A DNA stretch of 64,000 bases, taken from assembly GCA_963792125.1 (NCBI GenBank), contig CAWBVA010000009.1:1-64000 (forward strand), written 5' to 3'. This DNA is from Methanocella_A sp963792125 (GTDB lineage Archaea > Halobacteriota > Methanocellia > Methanocellales > Methanocellaceae). The position numbers were made by a program, and so were the translations under genes. This document shows positions 52,784 to 60,421 of the stretch, piece by piece. The notes below the pieces were generated by a model. It did no database searches. It was not told the origin of the DNA and saw nothing but the letters and a program-made list of their open reading frames with translations. How positions within the stretch are numbered: position 1 is the stretch's first letter; every line of letters begins with the position of its first letter.

Positions 52784-53620
52784 GTGATCTATATGGTGCG
52801 AGTGAAAATGTTGAGCTTGCTGACCGTGTCCGTTATCCTGGCTGTCGTGATGGCCGTGGGCGCTGTGCCTGCGGTTGCCGACGATTCCTCGTATACGGGC
52901 GGGGACAGTTCACTGGACAAAGGCATGTGTGACAAGGACAAATATGGCAGTGATCGCGACAAATGCTACTGTGGTCCTGGCGAGAAAATGCGCGGTGATC
53001 GCATGGGCTACGAACGCATGCACAAGGAGCCAAAAGATATCTACATGGCCGTAACGGCCGGCGGATTGACCGGGGACACCGCAACCTTCAGCGTCAACAG
53101 CATCGGCATGATGGGTAAAGACGATATGGCCGTGGTGGCCACGCCCGGCGCGCCGCTGACGGGCACATATAATGTCAGCAGCGATATGGGCTACATCTCG
53201 ACGGCCAGTTTCCTGCCTGCGACATTCGTCGTCGACACCGCCAGCAACACTTCGATGCCTGTTGCCGGCTCGTCTGCCATCATCGGGCTGCACGGGATCA
53301 AGACGCTGACAAAAGAAAAAGGCTACAAGGTCGCGCAGTTCAGCTCAGTGTCTGTATATACTCCCGGCGGCACGGTGAAATTCTTCAAGCTGGACCGGCC
53401 TGTAAAGGTGACCCACTCGATGGATCGTAAGATGATCGTAATCGACGCCTACCCATCGTTTACCAAACGCATGAGCAGTGTATTTAGCAGCAGTGGTGGA
53501 ATGGCTTTTACTGCGAGCGACCAGTCTGTGACGATCGCCAGCCTGATGGCAGCGGACCGGATGGCTACGGCAGAGACCATCGGATACGAGGTCCCGGCAT
53601 ACGTGGAGCCGCCGAAATAG
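52784..53620 (+). CDS. Exported protein
   Basis: 278 residues, signal peptide LLTVSVILAVVMAVGAVPAVA (about 12-32), then an Asp/Lys/Cys-rich linker (DKGMCDKDKYGSDRDKCYC) and a beta-rich domain of about 190 residues. Two translation starts near the N-terminus (52784 and 52793). No family recognised. Confidence 0.6.
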   Translation: MIYMVRVKMLSLLTVSVILAVVMAVGAVPAVADDSSYTGGDSSLDKGMCDKDKYGSDRDKCYCGPGEKMRGDRMGYERMHKEPKDIYMAVTAGGLTGDTATFSVNSIGMMGKDDMAVVATPGAPLTGTYNVSSDMGYISTASFLPATFVVDTASNTSMPVAGSSAIIGLHGIKTLTKEKGYKVAQFSSVSVYTPGGTVKFFKLDRPVKVTHSMDRKMIVIDAYPSFTKRMSSVFSSSGGMAFTASDQSVTIASLMAADRMATAETIGYEVPAYVEPPK

Positions 53621-53734
53621 GCGGTGCTCCACTTTCTTTTTTTAACGAACATTAGGGACAGGTCGTTTATTATTAGGTTATTATACTGGCAAGTGTCCGG
53701 GTGAATCTTTTTAATTACATGTACAGGCAAAGTG

Positions 53735-53880
53735 TACAGGGGGAACTTTTTGGGAAAAAGTTCCCCCTTGCACCCCTTCAAAAACGATCTTTCAAATGGT
53801 GCCTTCGGCACATGTGTTTGGTGTCGAGACCCAGGAGAACTTTTTGAAAAAGTTCTCCGGGAGCCTTTCAAAAATTTTTA
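53735..53880 (-). repeat. Three-hairpin repeat, copy 7 (behind tRNA-Leu CAG)
   Basis: Minus orientation. Hairpin 3 at 53739-53766, hairpin 2 GTGCCTTCGGCAC (53799-53811), hairpin 1 at 53834-53858 (perfect 12-bp stem, one-base loop). Hairpin 1 end faces the 3' end of the tRNA, two bases away. Confidence 0.92.
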
Positions 53881-53881
53881 G

Positions 53882-53966
53882 TGCAGGGGACGAGATTCGA
53901 ACTCGCGAAATCCTACGATACGGGACCCTGAATCCCGCGCCTTTGACCTGACTTGGCAACCCCTGC
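53882..53966 (-). tRNA. tRNA-Leu(CAG)
   Basis: Acceptor GCAGGGG/CCCCTGC, discriminator A, anticodon stem CGGGA/TCCCG with loop TTCAGGG, anticodon CAG, long variable arm, T-arm GCGAG-TTCGAAT-CTCGT. 85 nt. A TTTAAATAG-type TATA element lies upstream near 54020-54040. Confidence 0.94.
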
Positions 53967-54065
53967 GTCTGTACAATTGCCTTGTGCCGCGAACGTGCCA
54001 CGGCGTAGCCTTATACGCTTTACATACTATTTAAACTTTTTTAGCCCGGAATATCATCCGCATAT

Positions 54066-55334
54066 CTAGTGCCAGTTCCGTCGCAGGATCGCCAGCAGGG
54101 CCACGAGTGCGACCAGGTTGACGGCGACGGCCAGCCCTGGTATCACCAGATCGCCGGTTTCAATCTTCGACGGGGGCGATGCGCTTGGGGTCGGCGTCAC
54201 GGCGAGTGTCACGTTCCTGTGCAGTGTCTCTCCGGCCTTCACGGTAATCGTATTGCTGTCGGAGATTGTCTGTCCCTGTACGGTGATCTTGTACGTGCCG
54301 GGCGCAAGGTTTGCGGTATAGCTGCCGACCGGGCTCGTGGTCACATTAGTGACCGTGCCGGAGCGTGAAAACGAGATAACGAGCCTTCCTGCCGGTTTGC
54401 CGTTCCCGAAGTTCAGGTACCCGTCAATTATGGATTTTTCTTCCGTGACTGCGGGTTCCATGTTACCGGCAAGCGAGTTCATTAGATTTACGTTAATGGA
54501 TTCAGGGTCATGGCCGCCGGTACGGTTAATGAACGCCCGGGTAAGGTTGCCGTTACTGCTGTAGTCCTTCAATATCCCGATGAGGTTCGAGTTACCATAA
54601 GACTGGCCGATGTAGGTGATAAGTACCGCAGACTGGGCCCGGGCATTGCTGTAGTATGGCTCGCCCATATTATAGATGGTCATATTCTTGTAGGCCGCAT
54701 CCAGCTCATCCAGGGACATCCATGAGCCCTGGTCAGCAGCAATCCTGGCGGCATATCGCTGGCCTTCCGTCACGTTATCAGCGACGTACGTGGCCGTACC
54801 GTCAAGGTACCATTCGGGCATGCTGCGATACTTCGTCATCATCGTCCGTTCCGCGATGCAGGCCAGCTGGTACGTGAGCACCTGCCGGAAATCCGGTAAT
54901 GTGTCGGGAGATTTGATGACGACCAGGCCGTTGATGCCTTCGTTCCAGTTCAGCGCCTTCGTGTGGTCCGGGACGTTGCCTACGCCGGTGAGCAGCCGGA
55001 ACTCGCTGTCATCGGCCGCCACCTCGACGGTCGTCCTGAAAATATAGCTGTTAGTCGTGTAGCCGTTTAATAAGGAGCTGGACGACATGTAATCGCCGAA
55101 GTACCGGTCTATGTCGTCATACGAGTACTGTATGCTGTCTACCAGTTCAGGTATCTTCCCTATCTTTTCCTGGTTATAGATAATCGTGAAATTGTCTATC
55201 TTCAGGGGGTTCGAAAATGGGTATGTCTGGTCCCAGACGTGGGGCTGGGGGAGGTTCTCGGCATGCGCCACGAGCGGCCAGGCTAAAATCAGCAGTAGCA
55301 GTGACAGCAGACATGTTCTAAAAACGTATCTCAT
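54066..55334 (-). CDS. Exported peptidase-MA-like protein, catalytic motif lost
   Basis: 422 residues. Signal peptide (LLSLLLLILAWPLVAHA), a gluzincin-like domain to about 300, a carboxypeptidase-regulatory-like domain (GTVTNVTTSPVGSYTANLA) and a C-terminal membrane helix. Where active members have HELAH, this has YQLAC, and the Glu helix reads MPEWYLDGTATY, so it is probably a non-catalytic relative anchored outside the cell. Similar in build to other surface proteins here. Confidence 0.7.
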   Translation of the reverse strand: MRYVFRTCLLSLLLLILAWPLVAHAENLPQPHVWDQTYPFSNPLKIDNFTIIYNQEKIGKIPELVDSIQYSYDDIDRYFGDYMSSSSLLNGYTTNSYIFRTTVEVAADDSEFRLLTGVGNVPDHTKALNWNEGINGLVVIKSPDTLPDFRQVLTYQLACIAERTMMTKYRSMPEWYLDGTATYVADNVTEGQRYAARIAADQGSWMSLDELDAAYKNMTIYNMGEPYYSNARAQSAVLITYIGQSYGNSNLIGILKDYSSNGNLTRAFINRTGGHDPESINVNLMNSLAGNMEPAVTEEKSIIDGYLNFGNGKPAGRLVISFSRSGTVTNVTTSPVGSYTANLAPGTYKITVQGQTISDSNTITVKAGETLHRNVTLAVTPTPSASPPSKIETGDLVIPGLAVAVNLVALVALLAILRRNWH

Positions 55335-55389
55335 AGCGCACCGTTTAGAATGGATTATTTGCCGTTGAGTATATATCTTTTATCACGTT

Positions 55390-55456
55390 AGCACGGAGGC
55401 CACGGAGGGCACGGAGGATGCACATAGCCCTCCGTGCCCTCCGTGGCCTCCGTGCT
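55390..55456. repeat. 28-bp perfect inverted repeat
   Basis: Arms 55390-55417 and 55429-55456 are exact reverse complements built of repeated CACGGAGG units, with an 11-base loop. Lies between divergent genes. A related CCGTGCCTCCGTGCC occurs at about 48450. Confidence 0.9.
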
Positions 55457-55522
55457 GCCAGAAATTATATGAAGCAACATGCTTCATATTAGAAGAAACA
55501 AGACCCAAAGAAGTTGCCTATC

Positions 55523-56719
55523 ATGACCATAATGATCGCACTGGCCGGAAAGCCCAACGCAGGGAAGTCCACGTTCTTCAAGGCCGCCACGCTGGCGGAC
55601 GTCGAGATCGCGAACTACCCTTTCACCACTATCAAGCCAAACCTCGGCGTATCGTACGTACGGTCGAGATGCCCGTCGGCCGAGCTCAAGGTCGACTGCA
55701 AGAAATGCGTGAACGGCGAGAGGTTCATACCCGTCGAGCTGCTTGACGTGGCGGGCCTGGTGCCGGAAGCCCACAAGGGCAAAGGCCTGGGGAACAAGTT
55801 CCTGGACGACATGCGGCAGGCGCAGGCAGTCATCCACGTCGTGGACGCCTCGGGTGCGACCGACATAGAGGGCAACGTGGTCCCTGTCGGCTCCCATGAC
55901 CCGCTGGAGGACATCAAGTTCCTCGAGAACGAGATCACCATGTGGATGTTCGGCATTCTAAGCACCAACTTCATGAAGCTCGCAAAAAAGACGGGCGCGG
56001 CCGGCGGTGCCAGGATCGAGGAGGCCGTAGCCGAGCAGTTCGCAGGTCTGGGCATCGACGACGTAATGACGCGGACCGCAATGCTCGAGCTGGGGCTGGA
56101 AAGCAAGCCTCTGGTCAACTGGAACGAAGAGGATATGGTAAAGCTGTCCGATACGCTGCGCAGGGTAAGCAAGCCTCTGGTCATCGCGGCGAACAAGGCA
56201 GACATCGCGCCCCCGCAGAACCTGGAGAAGCTCAAGACGCTGGAGAGCCAGGGCTACAAGGTCATTTTCTGCAGCGCAGGTTACGAGCTGGTGCTGCGGA
56301 TGGCGGCGAAGAACAACCTGATCGACTACCTGCCCGGAGATAAGGACTTTACCATCCGGGAGCCGGCAAAGCTTAACGCGCCGCAGAAAGCTGCGCTGGA
56401 GAAGATCCGGGAATTCATGCACAAGTTCGGCGGCACGGGTATACAGCAGTGCGCCAACACTGTCGTATTCGATTTACTGAACTATATCGTCGCCTACCCG
56501 GTCGAGGACGAAGCGCACTTCTCCGACAAGAGCGGCAATGTGCTGCCCGACGCGTTCCTGATCAAGAAGGGCTCGACCCCGCGGGACCTGGCCTACAAGG
56601 TGCACACCCAGATCGGCGACTCGTTCCTGTTCGGCGTGAACGCGCGCACGAAGATGCGACTGGGCGAAAAGCACGAGCTCGAGAATAACGATATCATCAA
56701 GATAGTATCGACAAAATGA
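55523..56719 (+). CDS. YchF/Ygr210-type GTP-binding protein
   Basis: 398 residues from the ATG at 55523. P-loop GKPNAGKST, switch TTIKPNLGV, DVAGLV, a NKxD motif (ANKADIAP), and the C-terminal TGS-like domain (FLIKKGSTPRDLAYKVHTQI). Archaeal Obg-family protein related to YchF and yeast Ygr210; ribosome-associated ATP/GTP switch. TTG at 55514 would add three residues. Confidence 0.92.
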   Translation: MTIMIALAGKPNAGKSTFFKAATLADVEIANYPFTTIKPNLGVSYVRSRCPSAELKVDCKKCVNGERFIPVELLDVAGLVPEAHKGKGLGNKFLDDMRQAQAVIHVVDASGATDIEGNVVPVGSHDPLEDIKFLENEITMWMFGILSTNFMKLAKKTGAAGGARIEEAVAEQFAGLGIDDVMTRTAMLELGLESKPLVNWNEEDMVKLSDTLRRVSKPLVIAANKADIAPPQNLEKLKTLESQGYKVIFCSAGYELVLRMAAKNNLIDYLPGDKDFTIREPAKLNAPQKAALEKIREFMHKFGGTGIQQCANTVVFDLLNYIVAYPVEDEAHFSDKSGNVLPDAFLIKKGSTPRDLAYKVHTQIGDSFLFGVNARTKMRLGEKHELENNDIIKIVSTK

Positions 56720-56777
56720 CTGTAATTGCGCCCGGGCGTATGGCCGCCCGGCGATAATTACGTCCACGCTTTTTTAT

Positions 56778-57992
56778 TTACCGTTCAATTTTTACTCTAA
56801 GCTCCGGGGTTTTGACTTTCATCCGGGGCCCGGCGATCAGCGGCACCAGCATGACAAGCCCGAGCAGGCCACAAAACACGAAGCCTGCAGTGAGCGACAG
56901 GAACTGGGCTATCACGCCGATCGAGAGCGGCCCGGCCATGTCCCCGAGCTCCTTATACGAGCCCAGCGAGCCCATAGCCAGCCCCATCTCGCCGTCCGAG
57001 GCTGCCCTGGCAACCGCGACCGAGCTGAGCGTCCACACGATACCGATGCCCGCTGCATCGGCCATCGCCACCACGACGGTCGCCCATCCGGAGGTGAACG
57101 GCAATATGATCAGGAACACCGCTTCCGCGACAATGCCTGTGTAAATCGTCAGCGTAAAGCCGAGCCGTTTCGAGATAAAGCCTGAGGCTGGCTGTATGAC
57201 CAGGAACGCGATGGCCACTGCGGCCATCACCAGCCCGGACTGCAGCGAGTCGAAGCCGGAAACGTTCAGGAATACCGGCAGGAAGCCGAACAGGATGCCC
57301 ATGAACATCATGTTCACAGTGGTCAGCAGGTACCATGGAAGGAACCGGCGATCGCCGAACGATGCGATCAGGCGGCGGAGGTCGTCGTCATCGTCGTCGA
57401 AGTCCCCGCGACCGGTATCCCTGGTGAGCAGCGCCATGACCGTGACTGCGATGCCGATCAGGAAACAGGCGACGAACAGGGAGGAGAAATCGGAGTAGAA
57501 TACGAGGGCACCGCCAATCACCGGGCTGATCACGTACCCCAGGCCTTTAATGGCATTGTATACGCCCATGGGGCCCGCGAGGTCGTCCCTGAAATATTCG
57601 GCAACCATCGATATGGACGCCACCGAGAACGCCGCCGCTCCCATGCCTTGAAGCAGCCGCACCACGAATAGCAGCCGCGGATCTACCAGGAGGAACAGCA
57701 GCGACGACAGTGAAAAGAGCAGCAGGCCGGCGATCATCGTCGTCTTCATGCCCTTCCGGTCGGCGATGAACCCGAATACTGGTTTGGCGAAAATCTCCGC
57801 AAGATCATACAATGCGATGAGTATGCCAATGCCAAGGAACCCGGTGCCGATATCCTCCGCGTACACTGGCAGGTTAACCGCGATGATGTGGGCTCCGAAG
57901 GACGTGACGAAGCCGGCCAGGCTTAGTATGATCAGGTATAGCGTCAGCCGCTTCCTGGACAATTTTTTATTAGCAATACTCATTTTCAACAC
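56778..57992 (-). CDS. Major facilitator superfamily transporter
   Basis: 404 residues, twelve membrane segments. MFS motif A-like LYDLAEIFAKPVFGFIADRKG between helices 2 and 3, acidic loop DFDDDDDDLRRL between halves. Twelve bases behind a ChrB-like regulator gene, so probably regulated by it. Possible substrates: drugs or oxyanions. Confidence 0.88.
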   Translation of the reverse strand: MLKMSIANKKLSRKRLTLYLIILSLAGFVTSFGAHIIAVNLPVYAEDIGTGFLGIGILIALYDLAEIFAKPVFGFIADRKGMKTTMIAGLLLFSLSSLLFLLVDPRLLFVVRLLQGMGAAAFSVASISMVAEYFRDDLAGPMGVYNAIKGLGYVISPVIGGALVFYSDFSSLFVACFLIGIAVTVMALLTRDTGRGDFDDDDDDLRRLIASFGDRRFLPWYLLTTVNMMFMGILFGFLPVFLNVSGFDSLQSGLVMAAVAIAFLVIQPASGFISKRLGFTLTIYTGIVAEAVFLIILPFTSGWATVVVAMADAAGIGIVWTLSSVAVARAASDGEMGLAMGSLGSYKELGDMAGPLSIGVIAQFLSLTAGFVFCGLLGLVMLVPLIAGPRMKVKTPELRVKIER

Positions 57993-58004
57993 CCTTCAAC
58001 CTGC

Positions 58005-58562
58005 TTATGCGCTGTCACCGGGTATGTCGAGCCCTTCTTTCCGGTACACGGCCTTCTCAAACGCCTGCAGCTCGTTACGGCAACGCTCGAGGACCTCAAT
58101 CGCATCTGCCGACCCGCTGCCCTCGAAGAAGTCCCGTGCCCTGATCTTTCGCAGCCAGCTCGTCAGCTTCTGCAACTCCTCCTCGTTCTCTTCCAGCTCG
58201 GCAAAGGTGAACTTTTCCTGCCCGGACTCCTTCCGGATTTCCTCGATCAGGCCAAGACATCGCTCGTCGAACTCCGCGTAGTCCTCGTCCGCGGCAGCAA
58301 TGAACCTCTTCACGATGTCGTCGTCGGATTCCTCGTCCTGCACTCTGCCGGTTAAAACAGCTCCTTTTCCGTCCTGGGACTTTACATATTTGAGACAGTC
58401 GTCCATTATCTGCCCGTTTTTCGGAGAAAGCGGCAGCACCCACGCACCACTGTGCAACGTCACCGCCCCGGCGGCACGCATGCGCCTCCACACAGTCACA
58501 CGCAGGCTGGAAGGCGTGGATGGCAGCTGTGCGAGTAGCAAGAGCCATTCATTGTTACTCAT
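58005..58562 (-). CDS. ChrB N-terminal/PaaX-like regulator
   Basis: 185 residues from the Met at 58562. NEWLLLLAQLPSTPSSLRVTVWRRMRAAGA is the ChrB N-terminal winged helix; the ferredoxin-like half (VLPLSPKNGQIMDDCLKYV) follows, then helical. ChrB senses chromate and controls chrA; here the partner is an MFS gene, not chrA. Precise signal unknown. Confidence 0.82.
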   Translation of the reverse strand: MSNNEWLLLLAQLPSTPSSLRVTVWRRMRAAGAVTLHSGAWVLPLSPKNGQIMDDCLKYVKSQDGKGAVLTGRVQDEESDDDIVKRFIAAADEDYAEFDERCLGLIEEIRKESGQEKFTFAELEENEEELQKLTSWLRKIRARDFFEGSGSADAIEVLERCRNELQAFEKAVYRKEGLDIPGDSA

Positions 58563-58708
58563 GATTTGTAACATATGTTACGTTAGGTATATAACAGTTT
58601 AGACGACCGGGTATTGATCAGCAGGCGAAAATAATGGAAAATAAAACGCAGGGCTCAATCAGCTATGATCAATTCATGCCGGGGCCCTTCGAAAAAAGAA
58701 TGGACAGG

Positions 58709-59092
58709 TTACTTGATGGTAACCTGTTTCTTGTTTTCCCAGATGCCGTGCAGGTTGCATGACTCACGTGCTACCAGCATCGTATCTTTGTCGATCGCGA
58801 TCCTGAAGGTGACCCTCGGGTAGGAATACTTAGGCTGCAGGTACTCACGTACCGTGCCCAGTTCACCTCTGTTCAGGTCAATCCACTCGATGAAGTGGGC
58901 CAGCTCGCTCGGGTGGTCGATGCCCACGCCGATGTTTACGGTCACGTCGAAGGGCTTGTTGGCTTCCACGACGTCCGGGCACTCGATCCGGGGCCAGTGC
59001 TTTTTCTCGAGGTCCGACATGTTATCAGGGTCCTTCGGGTAGTTGATCTGCTTGAACAGCTCTTCGCCTGCTCCTGGTGGCATTTTCATCAT
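58709..59092 (-). CDS. Superoxide reductase (neelaredoxin type)
   Basis: 127 residues from the Met at 59092. Reduces superoxide to peroxide at an iron centre. Ligands: His in KKHWPRIECP, two His in GIDHPSELAHFIEW, then Cys and His in ESCNLHGIW. No desulforedoxin domain, so class II. Single gene with AT-rich promoter upstream. Oxygen defence in an anaerobe. Confidence 0.95.
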   Translation of the reverse strand: MMKMPPGAGEELFKQINYPKDPDNMSDLEKKHWPRIECPDVVEANKPFDVTVNIGVGIDHPSELAHFIEWIDLNRGELGTVREYLQPKYSYPRVTFRIAIDKDTMLVARESCNLHGIWENKKQVTIK

Positions 59093-59267
59093 ATTATTCA
59101 CCCCTTGCCGAGACAGCGCTTCCCCTGTGACTGCCTCTGACTGAAACGTTGTCGATGCAACTATAAATATAATTCTGATAAATATGCCATCCCTGTCCGG
59201 GTTTCCCACGTCCGACACGACGGCACGGGAAAATATATACGCACAGCCCCTGTATCAATTGCTAATT

Positions 59268-60185
59268 ATGTCCCGGTATGGCTTTGCGTTGCTGGCTCTG
59301 ACGGCCTTTGTCTCACTGCTGATGATCGCTCCGCATCTGGCATCGGGCCAGGAATATACGCCCAATGTCACACTCGTAGGGAGTAGTACGATGCTGTCTC
59401 TCGAGGATGCCAACAGGTCAGAGGTGAACTACTCGGCGTATGATTATCTTTACGGCACATCGGTGCACGTATCGGTCATCACGGCACAACTGTTCCTGAA
59501 CGGGAAACCATATAACATCTCAGGTATCCCGATTACCTTCACATCCGACAACGATACGATCGCCGTGCTGGAGCCCATGAACCGGACACGGCCCAGCGAC
59601 GAGCACGGACAGGCTAAAATCCTTCTCATCGCAAATAACACCATCGGCTACGTCCACATCACCGCCCGGGCGAACCCGACCTTCTTCGAGATCACTGACA
59701 CCTGTACCGTCCACGTGGTCGGCTGGGGCACGGTGTCCGGAGTGGTCACTGACAAGAACCAGAACGGCGTGCCTTACGCAAAGATGACGCTGTGGCACTG
59801 GAACGGGGAAGGCCGGCCCAACGAGGTCATGCTCCACGCGCCCGATAACCCCCAGCTGACCAATGACGGTCGCACGGCTGCCATCGGTACCTATACTTAC
59901 ACTTATGTCCCGGCAGGTCTGTATAACCTGACCGCCGAGAAAGACGGCCACGAGTATTTCGCGCTGGTGAACATGACGGTAGGGACATATACGGCCAACG
60001 TGGCGTTCCCCGACTATGTCTATACTGTACCAGTCACGCCGACGCCGACGCCTGCGTCTACGGCGACGTCATCGCCTGTACCGTCCGGCTCGCCGACACC
60101 CACGCCCGCACCGGGCTTCGGGTCCGCCATTGCACTGGCGGCGATCGGGATCGGACTGCTTGCCGCACATAATCGCAAGAACTAA
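59268..60185 (+). CDS. Surface protein with PGF-CTERM sorting signal
   Basis: 305 residues from the ATG at 59268 (MSRYGFALLALTAFVSLLMI signal peptide). Two beta domains (VTLVGSSTMLSLEDANRSEV; GTVSGVVTDKNQNGVPYAKM, an Ig/carboxypeptidase-regulatory fold), a Thr/Pro/Ser stalk, then PGFGSAIALAAIGIGLLA and a basic tail: the PGF-CTERM pattern cut by archaeosortase A. N-glycosylation sites (N-x-T/S) are frequent. Confidence 0.78.
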   Translation: MSRYGFALLALTAFVSLLMIAPHLASGQEYTPNVTLVGSSTMLSLEDANRSEVNYSAYDYLYGTSVHVSVITAQLFLNGKPYNISGIPITFTSDNDTIAVLEPMNRTRPSDEHGQAKILLIANNTIGYVHITARANPTFFEITDTCTVHVVGWGTVSGVVTDKNQNGVPYAKMTLWHWNGEGRPNEVMLHAPDNPQLTNDGRTAAIGTYTYTYVPAGLYNLTAEKDGHEYFALVNMTVGTYTANVAFPDYVYTVPVTPTPTPASTATSSPVPSGSPTPTPAPGFGSAIALAAIGIGLLAAHNRKN

Positions 60186-60190
60186 AAGTC

Positions 60191-60418
60191 GCTAAGGTTC
60201 TAAGGGAAGACGCTAAGACGCCACTTTTAGCAACCGAAGGTTTCAAGACGCCAAGTCTTTTTTATTATTTTAAGGCTCTAAGTCATCAAGTTGTAGTATA
60301 TGCGATATATAACAAAGAAACTTGGACCCTTTGTCCCTTGAACTAAAAAAATGCTTGGCGTCTTGAAACCTTCGGTTGCTAAAAGTGGCGCCCTGGCGTC
60401 TTCTCTTAGAACCTTAGC
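60191..60418. repeat. Large inverted-repeat element, 65-bp arms
   Basis: Arms 60191-60255 and 60354-60418 are nearly perfect reverse complements; the first is rich in CTAAG and GACGC (GCTAAGGTTCTAAGG, GACGCTAAGACGCC). The centre holds another weaker pair. It fills the gap between two convergent genes, touching each stop codon to within 6 bases. Could act as a bidirectional terminator or be a MITE-like insertion. Confidence 0.88.
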
Positions 60419-60421
60419 GTC

